From the NCBI GenBank assembly GCA_030704615.1, contig CM060732.1:36809053-36873052 (forward strand): DNA of 64,000 nt. The letters run 5' to 3'. Source of the DNA: Takakia lepidozioides (taxonomy: Eukaryota; Streptophyta; Takakiopsida; Takakiales; Takakiaceae). The notes beneath the pieces are model-generated. The model was not told the origin of the DNA and did no database searches. It worked only from the letters and a program-made list of their open reading frames with translations. Below, one piece after another: positions 44,809 to 56,126 of the stretch (position 1 is its first letter; the number at the start of each line of letters is the position of its first letter). Made by a program: the position numbers and the translations under genes.

Positions 44809-46055
44809 TTATGTCAACATTCGTTCATCGTTGCTACTACGATCCTTTTCGATATCTGCATCTGGAATGTCATGTTTCTGTAGAAAGGCTTGTCCCATTA
44901 CCTTGGTGAGGCCCGTTATAGCTGAGACCATATCTTTTTGAGTCCGATTTAGTTCCTTGTCTCGAAGCTTAAAATAATCGAGTTGAGTGTGTAACAAGAA
45001 TTCCTGCGCTTTTGCTCTCTTTTCCTCGATTTGCAGGTTCGTTTCATGGATCTTGTCGATGGATTCAACCAGCATTTGGTTACCTTTCTCTGTCACATCA
45101 ATCGGCTGCTTTTGACTTGAAGACGACTTGCGCTTTACTCCGGTGCTTTCTATATTCTTTGATGATGCATCTGACGAAGAATCCGCAGGTTCAGGAGTCC
45201 CACGATTCGGGACAAGATTGGTTGGCTCACGAGTAGTACCTGGAAAAATAGGTACAGTTTTTCTTGGAGGTATGAATGCTGCCTGGATAGCACTTACAGT
45301 ACGTCTTGGTGCAAGAAGAGCTGTCTCCAGAATAGGGGAGTAGCCTTGAGTTTCGGAACCAGTGTCTGAAGCCTGGAAGTGTCGTCCCTGAGTACTCACT
45401 GTGTCTACAGACGGATCACCAATATGATGAGTCTCATGGTCAGACAGAACATTGGTGTATAGACATTGTCATTGTTGACCATGAGGTAACGTGTATGAAT
45501 AGGTCTGAACACTGGACGGTGCCCCATAAACGCTTGGATCATATCATAAATAGTGCGATTGAATTGACAGGGGAGATTGAGTTGCATTCTTTCCCTCGCT
45601 CCTAGATTCCAATACTCTTCACCCGTTCCTGTACCATTCTGGTAATCGTGAATACGTTTGAAGTCTCCAAATATGGAGCTCTATTTGTCCTTGCATGCTG
45701 CCCCATTCCGGTGATGCATGCAATGACTTGTTTTCATTATTGTAACTGAAATTTTATGTTATTTGCACACTGCACTTTCAAATTTGTCTCTTGGGTCAAC
45801 AGTATCTAGGCTGGCTACATATTCGTCTTTTCTCGCAGTGACAAGTGCCAAGATCTCTGCGTATTCCCAATTGGGTTGGCGGGGTTTCTTGGTTTTTATC
45901 ACAGGGTCTGAGCCAGAAGCAGACCGTGCAACCGCCTTCCCTTTGCACTTCTTCTTCCGTTGGACTCCACCACTAGTATCATCAGATATTTCGACCGTTT
46001 CTGCATCTGAAGACAAACAAATCAATTGTGAATGACCGAGACAAACATATTGCAT
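44809..46055 (-). CDS. Harbinger second protein, Myb/trihelix-like (probable multi-exon)
   Basis: The N-terminal block (to about 45762) includes PNWEYAEILALVTARKDEYV, the first helix of a Myb/SANT-like DNA-binding fold as found in the accessory protein of Harbinger elements. A probable intron follows near 45700-45760. A second block (about 45700-44809) carries MVQERVKSI, then a Ser/Pro-rich region and a coiled-coil-like C-terminus (LQIEEKRAKAQEFLLHTQLD). The accessory protein helps bring the transposase to DNA and the nucleus. A TAG and a TAA near 45520-45450 interrupt the middle unless they are intronic. Exon ends are approximate. Confidence 0.6.
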
Positions 46056-46611
46056 AATGACAACAACTCAATTGTGAAAAGATTGTATGCAGTTAATGAC
46101 TCACTCGGATAGTTATTTTCTTGGCCTTCAGTGTCATTGTTCTCGTTGTTCTAGTCATTATGTTAATTTTCAGCATCAGCGTTCGCAATTCCCATTATGT
46201 CCAGCAGCGACAACATGATGACTAATGAGTCCTAGATGAGTGTGTGTGCACAAATGCGTGAAGAGCATGCACAGGTGAGGAGTGTGTGTGCATATACTAG
46301 CGATGACAAGCACAGACGTGCACAGACAGACTAGCGATGGTGAGCAAGAGCGGGAGATGGTAGGAGCGCGATAAGTTATCAGTCCATTTTTGGCGCTCAT
46401 AACTTGCCACCGAGAATCCTGAAAGATTTCTGTGGATTGTGTTAAGATACCACTAATGGTGTTAAGTGCAGTGGTAGCTTTGTCACCGGTGGTAAGTCAG
46501 ATTCCACGTCAGAAAAAGTGGTAGCTAACTTTTTTGGTCTGAACGCAGGGATAAACTTACCACGCTGGGGATGTACTTAGCAGTGACTTAGCACCATGTG
46601 TGCACGGACCT

Positions 46612-48989
46612 TTAGGCACTAATGTGGTAGTTCAAGCTCATGATTAATAGCAAATCGTAAGCTGAGTATTTTTACATGTGTTCCAACTAAGACCCTATTC
46701 ATGTGGACCTATTAATAATTATACACTTATGATCCTATTCCCGTTGATTTTATTCGCAATGAAAACAATTGTGAAATGCATCGTTTATGGTGAGCGGAGA
46801 TAGATTATATAATAGATTGTGTAACATCAATGACACTCGAAGAAGAAAACAATGATATATTCAAAGACAAATATATTCACTACTTTTAATACTTCACAAC
46901 CTGTTTCTGTTAATACTTGCAATATTTAATGCATTACTAAGATCATCCTTACGCAGAATGAAAATCAACAGTTTGTCAATGAATTGCTCATTTTCATGAA
47001 ATGTGTTTTGTCTCAGATGTTGTACTTCATGTTCATTTTGGCTTGTACTTTAAAGCCTAAATTTCTACTGATCAGAAGCTATATCAAATGATTTAAGCCC
47101 AAGAAAAAAAATAAACAATGTGTTTATTGGTCAGTGCGATATTTATGCTCACGTTCTTATTATGATAAACTGAAAAATCAAAAGCTTGCCAACAAACTAT
47201 TGATTTTTCTTAAAGTTAATGAAACCTCAAATGTTTTTCCTCTCTTTTTTCATCTATAATAGGTAAGTTGGTTAATGCAACTTATGTTGTAAATGGCACA
47301 TATTGAAAAATCAACAGTTTGTTGGCGAACTTGTGAGTTCCACAATATGTCTTTTGTGTTATTTTATCGGTTATAAATATCTATACATGCGACACTAATG
47401 TTGTTAATGGGATTTTATAAAATCTCAAGGGTTCGTTATCGAATTGATTTTCTCATGTCTGTGTGTCATTTTTCTTGTTTTCTTTGAATAAAATACAAAT
47501 ATTTTGTGTAGGTTTATTTAAAGCCACATCTACGTTATAAATGGGACATGCTGAAAAAGAAACTGTTGATTTTCACACGTCTTTGTATTATTTCTTTCTG
47601 TTTTGTTTAAATTTCAAATATATTTTGTGTAGGTTTATTCAATGTCGCACCTACGCTGTAAATGGGATATGCTGAAAAAAGAACAGTTCGTTGGCGAACT
47701 GTTGATTTTCACAATGAGTAAAATGCAATTATTTTTTATTTTAAAATTTTCAATTTTGTTTTTTTTTTGTTTTGTTTTTTTTTCTGCCTTGTTGGGTCAA
47801 TGCGCACTCACGTTATAAATGGGATATGTGTATTTTTAATTTTCAAAACAACTAGTTTGTTTTAAGGCGTACACTAGATTGTTGGAGGCCGATTTTACAT
47901 CAATATTAGAGAGTGTTTGTGAGATGGGTACCTCTTCGCGTCTCCGAGAACACTTCAATGTGGTTTATCAAGAGAAAGAGAAGGAAAATCAGGAAAGCAC
48001 ATTCTTGTTTTCTTGCCTCTTATGACCCAATCACCAAGATTGGAATGATATTCTTGGAAACGTCATCGACACCCAACCACAGTCACCAGTTTGTGAAAGT
48101 GCACGAAGAAAACAGAGTCTCCCGAATCAGATCAACTTGAGGACGAATCTTGCATCGGCTTTCAACGACGTTTATTACCTCAATATCAGTCACCCCTCTC
48201 GGAGTTCAACTGATCTACGTGTCCTTAAGTGACCACTTGAACAGTCTGCGTACTTCTCATATCCAAGGGTTGAATGTATTGTCACCTCCAGTAAAAACCA
48301 ACAACGAAAAGTTGGCAAATGTTAATTGGTACATCTGATTGATTTTTTATTTTTTTTGAGGGATTACAATATTTTGCCCACATGGAAAGTATCTAAGTTT
48401 CATCGAGGATATATTAGACAACAATATATGTGATTTACAAAATTGCCAATAACATGTGTCCTTCAGCTTGAGGCCGATGCGTTTTCCACTGTTTTGGTTC
48501 GTAGTGGTTCTCCTGAAGCACAAGTCACACCCTATTGTTCTCTTTGGTGTCTAATCGATGCCAACCTAAGTCTTCATAGGCGTCTTTGATGGCAGTACCA
48601 AGTACCAACCAAGAAAAAAACGAGGAAAAGAGACGTTGAAAAACAGATTGGAGGCCGGGCTTGTGGACAAGGGAAAATTTGAGACCTTAGTCATGGTTTA
48701 TGTTGCGCTGATGCAAGTTTTTGGAATTCCTGGAGATTCAGTGTTGTATAAACTTGGGAAGTAGACAAAATTTTCAACTGATTTTGCAAGAATGGGTGGC
48801 CTGTGTGAGTTTAGATGGAGCGGAATACAGTAGGGCATCCTTTTAGCACTGTGGCCACTTCCAAATTATGCCAGGCTGCGCTGGATTTATACAACATTAT
48901 TTTGAGATCTGCTTATACAATACTAGTCTTTTTGTTTTGGATTTTGAAATTTTAGTATTCTAACCATTTATTTTTGAGGTTTTAAGAAG
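46612..48989. other. AT-rich region with degenerate palindromic repeats
   Basis: No gene recognised; frames at 47913-48140 and 48150-48338 are isolated. From about 46950 to 47720 a degenerate unit of roughly 115-136 bp recurs (near 47165, 47300, 47415, 47545, 47665), each with a GCTGAAAAA-like core. The best copy contains CAGTTCGTTGGCGAACTG, a 7-bp stem around four bases. A poly-T tract lies at 47755-47785. Confidence 0.5.
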
Positions 48990-48992
48990 TTT

Positions 48993-51080
48993 ATGTTCTA
49001 TGTGGATCACCAGGCTCTGATATACCTGGTAAACAAACCTCTGATAAGCGGAAGAATAGCAAGATGGTTGATAATCTTGCACGAGTTTGAGTTCGAGGTT
49101 GTTTACAAGCCTGGGAGGCTGCATCTTGTGGCGGATCACTTGTCACGGTTATCAACAGGAGAACCAGCCACGGGAGTAGATGATCAATTACCAGATGCGA
49201 GTCTATTTGCAGTGGAGGTGCAGGGAAGTGCAGATGACTGGTTAGATTGGCAGTGGCCAATCAAATACTACCTTGCTCATGGTCAATGCCCACCAAGTTA
49301 TGGAAAATAGCAGAGAAAGAGAATTGCTATCAAGGCTCTACCTTACACTATGGTAGGGAGCAGAATGTATAAGCTAGGACCAGATGGAGTGCTGAAGCGA
49401 TGCTTATACCACCATGAAGTTAATAAAGTTTTGGAGGAAGTTCATAAAGGAGTGGCAGGAGGTCATTTTGGAGAAGAGACTACCAGTAGGAAGATACTAC
49501 ATGCAGGTTACTGGTGGCCTACTTTGTTCAAAGATGTACACAAGTATTGTCAGAGTTGTGATGAATGTCAGAGGCTAGGACCTTTGCAGAGATCTGGGAA
49601 GATGGCTTTGCATCCTACAATGCCTACGGAACCATTTCAGAAATGGGGACTAGACTTTGTTAGACCAATTAACCCACCAACCAAGAATACACTGAACATG
49701 TACATAATTACAACCACTGATTATACTACGAAGTGGGTAGAAGCTAAAGCTTTGAGGGACAACACAGCCAAGTCCACAGCAAGGTTCATGTATGAAAACA
49801 TACTTACACAATTTGGCTGTCCCTTGGAATTTATCAGTGATCAGGGAAGTCAATTCATTAATGAGACTATAGAACTTTTAACTAAGGAGTTCATGATTGT
49901 GCACAAGAAGAGCACAACCTATTACTCACAAGGTAATGGACAGGCAGAGGCTACCAACAAAATACTATGTACTATCTTGGCTAAGATAGTCAATGCAAAC
50001 AGAACGGATTGGGATACAAAGTTGCTGACAGCTTTGTGGTCATACAGGACTTCATATAAAGTCACCACTAAGTATACACCATTCCAATTAGTTTATGGTA
50101 TGGAAGCTTTACTTCCAGTGGAATTCCTGTTACCTACCATGAGAACGGAATGGGGAAAGAGAATGGAATTGCAAGATTCAATTAAGGTCAGGAAACATGA
50201 ATTATACCATGTGGAAGAAGTACGTGCTGATGCAGCTGATAACATAACCAGAATTCAGATGAAGAGAAATGAACAGTTTGATGAAGGCAAGATAAAGACT
50301 TTTAAGACGGGAGATTTGGTTCTCTGGTTGTAGAAGAAGGGAAAGATTAAAGCTTCTAAGCTTAAATCACCATGGAAAGGACCTCATGTCATACAGAAGA
50401 TGTATGATAACAACACCGCCATGTTACAAACCATTAACAAAGAGATGCTGGGAAGAGTCAATGCCAATAAGTTGAAGGGGTACAGTGATATCCATGACAA
50501 ACCATTGCAGCATGATTTGCATGTTGAAACGCAAAAGCAGTCACGGGCTGCACTAGTGATACCAACAGAGTATGAAGCACTTGTCGCTAGGCCGAGCGTA
50601 TATGACCAGGGCGAACAGTACGGGCGCAACACAGCCTATCACAGCCCAGCAAGGCGCAACACAGCCTATCACAGCTCAGCACGGCGCAACACAGCCTATC
50701 ACAGCTCACCACGGCGCGACACAGCCTATCACAACCTACCACAGCGTGTCACAGCCTATCACAGCTTACCACAATGCCACACAGCCTATCACAGCGTACC
50801 ACAGTATGACACAGCCTGTCACAGCACAACACAACCTACTAGGGTTATACAGTCCATAGAATCCGTGACAGGTGGACGTGGGTTAACATCCGGAGAGTGG
50901 CCAGCGGAAAAGTGGACAAAGGCACGTGTAGAAATGGACACGTGGACGTTAGGGCGAGACACACAGCCGGACATGGATTGCAAAGGCGACTGTCATCAAG
51001 GAAAAAGACAAAATTGGCCGTCAAAGTACCTACCCGACACATTAACTTATTATGGGCCCATTAATGCATACAAAGGGTAA
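48993..51080 (+). pseudogene. Second gypsy lineage: RNase H end, integrase and repetitive C-terminal tail
   Basis: One frame runs 696 codons with only two stops, both TAG (49308-49310 and 50331-50333). It starts inside RNase H (VDHQALIYLVNKP, RIARW, VVYKPGRLHLVADHLSRL). The integrase follows with an HHCC module (H near VHKGVAGGHFGEETT, then CQSCDEC) and a complete D,D,E core: WGLDFVRP, FISDQGSQF and YSQGNGQAEATNK. A GPF/Y-like segment (KSPWKGPHVIQKMYDNN) and a tail with ten-residue repeats end the protein. The lineage differs in sequence from the DNMT family. RT and upstream parts are missing; the left cut is near 48985. Confidence 0.85.
50624..50833 (+). repeat. Seven tandem copies of a 30-bp repeat in the gypsy pol tail
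   Basis: Units of exactly 30 bp share CACAGCCTATCACAGC. In the pol frame they encode ten-residue repeats of the type RRNTAYHSSA, diverging toward the 3' end. No spacers. Confidence 0.95.
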
Positions 51081-51349
51081 CGAAACCCTTTAAAAGTACC
51101 GAAAAGCGAAATCCATGTCACATGTGCTATCCTAGTGGACAGTCCAGAGTGGAAAATCCATGGAAGGAAATTAAATTATAAAATAAATCACACAGCCAAC
51201 AGCCAATCACCAGCCGAAATTATCTGCAGAGGGTAATTTCCAAGAAACGAAATCAAGAAAATGGAGGGATTTTAAGCGCAAGAGTCGGCGTCGTTCCAAG
51301 TAACGGGCGTCACAACGGGACAGACCATCAATGCTATAACTTTGAAGCT

Positions 51350-52250
51350 ATGGAGGAACTAACAGACTATATGCTCGCGATACTACTTACGCAGTGGCAC
51401 GGAGATAGAAGAACAGAGAGTATCTTTTCTCTTAATCGATGCTTGCAAGCCCCGCAGGCTTACAAGAAATTACCCATAGCATTTTGTGGCAACCATACGT
51501 TTATGCTTTGTGCCCTGCAGGCATTTCTTCAATTGTTACATCCAAAACCTTTCTGTGGGTCTAGAATGAAGAGAGTGAGAAGAATGGAAGAAATCAGGGT
51601 GAAGAGCACCACAATCCTGCAGAAACAAACGATTGCTACTCCACCTGCGGTACAGTTACTGAAGGAGCTACGATTAGAAGGATTGCAAAGCAAAGATTGG
51701 ACATTGCACCATAGGCAGTACATGTTACAATTCTTGCAGAACTTTGAGCCTAGGACAGGAGCAACAACGGTGAAGGGAGTTGAATTAGAAATTACTCCCC
51801 TATACCTACAACAATTATTTGAATTGTCATCAGGTCAGGTATATGTGGAGGAGCACAGGGCAAGACTGCAAATAGGGGACTTATTCCAAGAAGGGAGTTT
51901 CTTTAAAACTCAGGGTTACGCTTGTACCAAGGCCGTGTACCCAGGGCTAAAGGAGGTAGGCCGGTATTGAACGTTCTGTTTGCCATGAAACAGAACCAAC
52001 AGTACTTGAGCAGATCCTTCACAGAGGAAATTCTCAAAGCCCTGAGAGGAGAAGAGGTAGCATGGGCGGACATAATGTACAACACACAGTAGAGGAGATG
52101 AAGAGATTATAGGGCACTGCCGGCAAAGTCTCCTATCATAGTGTCTGGCCCAATCATTGCTCAAATAATTCTTGATTCTTGCATACTTGATGCTCGGGAA
52201 AGAAAGAAGATGGGAGTGTTTGAGGCCGAAAACACTGCAATGGAAGAGCA
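51350..52250 (+). CDS. Unrecognised ORF downstream of gypsy pol (extra retrotransposon gene)
   Basis: An open frame from the ATG at 51350 gives 206 codons (to 51970) and coding character continues in another frame to about 52250 (VLNVLFAMKQNQQYLSRSF; SPIIVSGPIIAQIIL). It is basic in the first half and contains ITPLYLQQLFELSSGQVYVE. There is no signal peptide, transmembrane segment, RT or integrase motif, so an envelope protein is not supported. Many plant gypsy lineages carry extra ORFs after pol, with plant-mobile-domain-like helical proteins among them; that is a possible parallel, not an identification. It runs toward the assembly gap. Confidence 0.4.
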
Positions 52251-52453
52251 AGGCTCTTCACACAGTGAGGGTGGACTGGCAGGGCAACCCCAGTCTAAGA
52301 GACAGGGGGAAAGACTGTAGTGGCGGATCCACTAGCTTCACGGAAACCGCATGATAATGTTTCCCAAGCTCTTGTGCAGGAAGGGGCACAGCCAGCACAG
52401 AGAGCTTCTTTATTGGAAGCAGGGCCTTCAGACGAGGAAAGGAAGTTACTTCA

Positions 52454-52953
52454 NNNNNNNNNNNNNNNNNNNNNNNNNNNNNNNNNNNNNNNNNNNNNNN
52501 NNNNNNNNNNNNNNNNNNNNNNNNNNNNNNNNNNNNNNNNNNNNNNNNNNNNNNNNNNNNNNNNNNNNNNNNNNNNNNNNNNNNNNNNNNNNNNNNNNNN
52601 NNNNNNNNNNNNNNNNNNNNNNNNNNNNNNNNNNNNNNNNNNNNNNNNNNNNNNNNNNNNNNNNNNNNNNNNNNNNNNNNNNNNNNNNNNNNNNNNNNNN
52701 NNNNNNNNNNNNNNNNNNNNNNNNNNNNNNNNNNNNNNNNNNNNNNNNNNNNNNNNNNNNNNNNNNNNNNNNNNNNNNNNNNNNNNNNNNNNNNNNNNNN
52801 NNNNNNNNNNNNNNNNNNNNNNNNNNNNNNNNNNNNNNNNNNNNNNNNNNNNNNNNNNNNNNNNNNNNNNNNNNNNNNNNNNNNNNNNNNNNNNNNNNNN
52901 NNNNNNNNNNNNNNNNNNNNNNNNNNNNNNNNNNNNNNNNNNNNNNNNNNNNN
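52454..52953. other. Assembly gap (500 N)
   Basis: A run of exactly 500 N, probably a placeholder of arbitrary size. The left flank belongs to the second gypsy lineage and the right flank to the RT of the DNMT family. The junction of the two, and any RT/DNMT of the right copy, is hidden here. Confidence 0.99.
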
Positions 52954-55172
52954 TTCCACGCCGAGTTCGAGCTTTCATGGGTTGCAAACTATTATAGACG
53001 GTTTGTCAAGGGATTTAGTACCATGCAAAGGCTCTAACCAAGCTGACCAAGGTGGACAGGAGTGGCAGTGGGAAGATGAGCAGGAACGAGCTTTTCAGAG
53101 CTCAGGCGAGGTTGACCTCGGCGCCTATCTTGAGACGACCTATCAGGGGGCGTCCCTTTCAGCTGCATACGGATTGGAGCATGCGGGGCTTGGAGCGGTG
53201 TCACACAGGTGGATGATGAGGGAAGAGATTTCGTAGTGGCTTACGCTAGCCGCTCGAACAACGCTGCAGAGGCTAAGTACAGCTCATATGAGGGAGAGTG
53301 CTTAGCTTGCAGTGTGGGCCGTGGCACACTTCAGGTGCTATCTATACGGCAATCTTTCACCCTTGTCACGGATCACCAGCCACTCAAGTGGTTGATGGAG
53401 TCAGACAAACTTACGGGGAAGCTTGCACGGTGGGCACTTATACTCCAGGAGTATGACTTTCAGGTTGTGCATTGACCGGGTTTGGTCAATCGGGATGCGA
53501 ATGGATTGAGTCGCAATCCATGCATGAGCCAGCAGGATGACACTGGAGAACGGTGGCATGGTGAGACGGACGAGGAGATGGTGCCGGGATGGCACGCATC
53601 TGCATTTTTGTGTATCTTGGCATCGGGAGGTCAGATTGGACCTACAACAGGGATGACTGTAGACGGAGTGTCTGAGGACCCTGAGGCTAGTGATGAGCTA
53701 GGTGGTGCCAGAGATATACATGAGGATTCGGCTGTGTTGGACTACCTCCGCACGGGAGACACGGCAAGCCATTGTGACTGCCAGGGAGAGGGATCGGATC
53801 CTGCAACGAGCCAAGAGGTTCAAGTGGGAGGGGATACACCTACTTCGAGTGTGGGAGGATGGTCGGGTGAGGATTGTGCCTCAGCCCACACAACGTGCAC
53901 GGTTAGTGCGGCATGCCCATGAGGAGTTGGGGCATTTTGGAGTGCGACGCACTCACACTTTACTGCAGGGGCAGTATTGGTGGCGTGGTATGCATACAGA
54001 GGTGCAACAGTTTTGTGGCTAGGTGCATGGTGTGTGACAGGGTGCGTGCTTCATTCAACGCCCCTACACCACAGTTGCATCCTTTACCTAATCATGGGAT
54101 TGGGCTACAGGTGGAGTCTTGACTTCGCAGGACCGTTGCCACTGACTATGCGCCACCACAGATATGTGTTGGTGATGGTGGAGCACTTCTCCAAGTGGAT
54201 TGAGTTGGTTCCATTGCCTGACAAGGCTAGTGAGGGGGCTGCGTATGCATTCTTGGATCGTGTGCTTAGCCGATTTGGTGCTCCAGCTGAGGTACTCACG
54301 GACCAAGGGAGAGAGTTCTTGGGGGAGTTTCAGGCTTTGTGTGATAAAGCCTTGATAGACCACCGCACCACTTCTCGGGATCATCCTGAGGCCGATGGCT
54401 TAGCAGAGAGAGTTGTTCAGACGGTGAAGAGGGGTTTGCGCAAGTATGGCTTGCAGAAGGGACACCTAGGAGATTGGGATCTTCAGGTTCCTTGGTTAGC
54501 CATGGGCTACAGGTTCAGCAAACAAGCATCACTTGCCTCCTTCTCACCATATTTCCTTCTCTTTGGCCGAGAGCCGGATTTGCCTGCAGCCATTCGTAGG
54601 GACACTGCTCAAGTCCTTAACCTTGACGATCCGGACATGTGGGTACGTGCATGTGATCAGCGTGCAGAGTTTGTTCAAGAAAGTCATGCCCATGGCTTTT
54701 GAGAACCTTGCCATTGCACAGCACCGTGATACGTTGAGGTATGCCACTATACGTGGTGGAGGATATCGTCCTGGGGTTCGGAGGTTTAGCCCTGGTGACT
54801 ATGTTTATTTGCAGCAGACTGCTCCTACGACTCTGGATGTTACTGCAGGGCGTGTTATTCTGAGGGTTCGAGAGGTGTTGCCCTCAGGGGTCCTGATCTT
54901 AGAGGGTCGGGATGGCATGACTTGGAAAGACCATGTGCGTAATTGTGCGCCATGTCACCTTCCCAATGTCGATGGCAGAGTTGACCCAAACTTGGCAGTG
55001 GTACCTGCAGGTTTGAGGTGCATGCTCTGTGGGTCTGCCAAAGGGGCAGCCACCATGCTGGTGTGTGATCGATGCTCAAGGGGTTGGCATATGGGATGCT
55101 TGACACCACCCTTGAGAAGGTTCCTGACGGAGATTGGTTGTGTCCACACTGCTTGGGATAGTGGCAGTGGAC
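52954..55172 (+). pseudogene. DNMT-family gypsy copy: RT end, RNase H, integrase and PHD finger
   Basis: RT thumb and RNase H (52954-53590) match 1869-2786; frameshifts at about 53030, 53110 and 53310. A linker (53590-53780) follows, then integrase: HHCC at 53900-54030, first Asp in WSLDFAGPL, second in VLTDQGREFLG, Glu in DHPEADGLAERV. A frameshift lies near 54670. Then come a GPY-like region (RVILRVREVLPSGVLILEGR) and, at about 55018-55172, a PHD zinc finger: CMLC, CDRC and HMGC are in frame, and the last CPHC pair is reached by a one-base frame change just before a stop. PHD fingers bind histone tails, typically H3. Here it takes the place of the chromodomain found in chromoviruses. Confidence 0.88.
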
Positions 55173-55420
55173 ATGACTGGAGGCAGCTAACAAGACATGG
55201 GAGGCCAAGCTCATAGGAGTCAATACATGAGATCCCAAGCTCAAGTTCACAGGTTGCAAGACGGCGACTAACGATGGGGCAACTCTTGCACCCGGCCTCT
55301 TGATCTATCGAGTTTGAGTGTAGTAGGGATAGTGGTGGAGGACTTAGTGAGGCTATGGTCACTATCACATCTTGTGGCTACCTGGACTTAGAGGACCTAA
55401 GCACCAGCTAGGGGGGCGAT

Positions 55421-56126
55421 TGTGTGGACTAGTGACTGCCATAGTGGGCAGCGTAGTGGCAGCCTAGTGACTGACTAGTTGTAGCCTAGTGGTTGGACTA
55501 GTGGCTGGACTAGTGGTAGACTAGTGGTATACTAGTGTGTGGTGTGCACATGTGTTGTGTGGTTTTGGACAGCGATGTAGTTGTGCAGCGATATGTATGC
55601 GCACGACAGCTGTCAAGTTATTTTACCACTAGTGTGAAACTAGCTAGGAAATAGCTAGCTTTTACATATTGACATTTGGGATTGGCCCAAGTGTCAATCC
55701 AGGGGTCAAGGCAGATTTAGGCCCTGGAGTGGTTATCTTCACGGCAAGCGCATGAGGCTCATCTTTCTCGAGTTGAGCCTCACCGCGCCTAGCTATGGCG
55801 CCGTAGTGTGGATTCCCCATGGCGTGGGGTGCACTTGGCTTGACTTGTATTTGAGTGATGAGGTTATATATGCATGAGTTTATGCTTCAGCTTTGTGAGC
55901 TCGCATGAGCTTGTGCTTGTATTCTTCTTCTTTATCATTGTGTGGACTAGTGACTGCCATAGTGGGCAGCGTAGTGGCAGCCTAGTGACTGACTAGTTGT
56001 AGCCTAGTGGTTGGACTAGTGGCTGGACTAGTGGTAGACTAGTGGTATACTAGTGTGTGGTGTGCACATGTGTTGTGTGGTTTTGGACAGCGATGTAGTT
56101 GTGTAGCGATATGTATGCGCACGACA
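55421..56126 (+). repeat. LTR material of the DNMT/PHD gypsy: 188-bp block repeated on both sides of 330 bp
   Basis: Copies A1 (55421-55608) and A2 (55939-56126) start TGTGTGGACTAG, end GCACGACA and differ at one visible base. A purine run GGGGGGCGAT directly precedes A1, as expected of a polypurine tract before a 3' LTR. The 330 bp between (TATATA at about 55865) resembles the putative 5' LTR segment at 13160-13520. The simplest reading is one LTR of about 518 bp followed by the start of a second. A contains short CTAGTGG repeats. The 55173-55420 stretch is untranslated element sequence. Confidence 0.65.

Larger units (their letters stand above)
43056..46611. mobile_element. PIF/Harbinger DNA transposon with both ends (3556 bp)
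   Basis: The left end AGGTCAGTACACACCTAGTG and the inverted right end AGGTCCGTGCACACATGGTG are imperfect terminal repeats. Both are flanked by TTA (43053-43055 and 46612-46614), the three-base target duplication of this superfamily. Inside are a DDE transposase on the plus strand and, convergently, a Myb/trihelix-like protein on the minus strand, the two-gene content expected of autonomous Harbingers. The transposase has frameshifts, so this copy is probably no longer autonomous. Confidence 0.88.

Noticed and set aside
50624-50833. CRISPR-like array of 30-bp repeats
   Set aside because: The units are directly adjacent with no spacers and lie in frame in a eukaryotic retrotransposon gene.
51350-52250. 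Envelope gene of an endogenous retrovirus
   Set aside because: No signal peptide, fusion peptide or transmembrane segment is visible.
52258-53037. Long open frames across the N run
   Set aside because: They consist mainly of unknown bases; the apparent openness is an artefact of the gap.
55421-56126. TRIM element (188-bp LTRs around 330 bp)
   Set aside because: No primer-binding site after A1 and no purine tract before A2; the purine tract lies before A1, which fits the 3' LTR of the large element.
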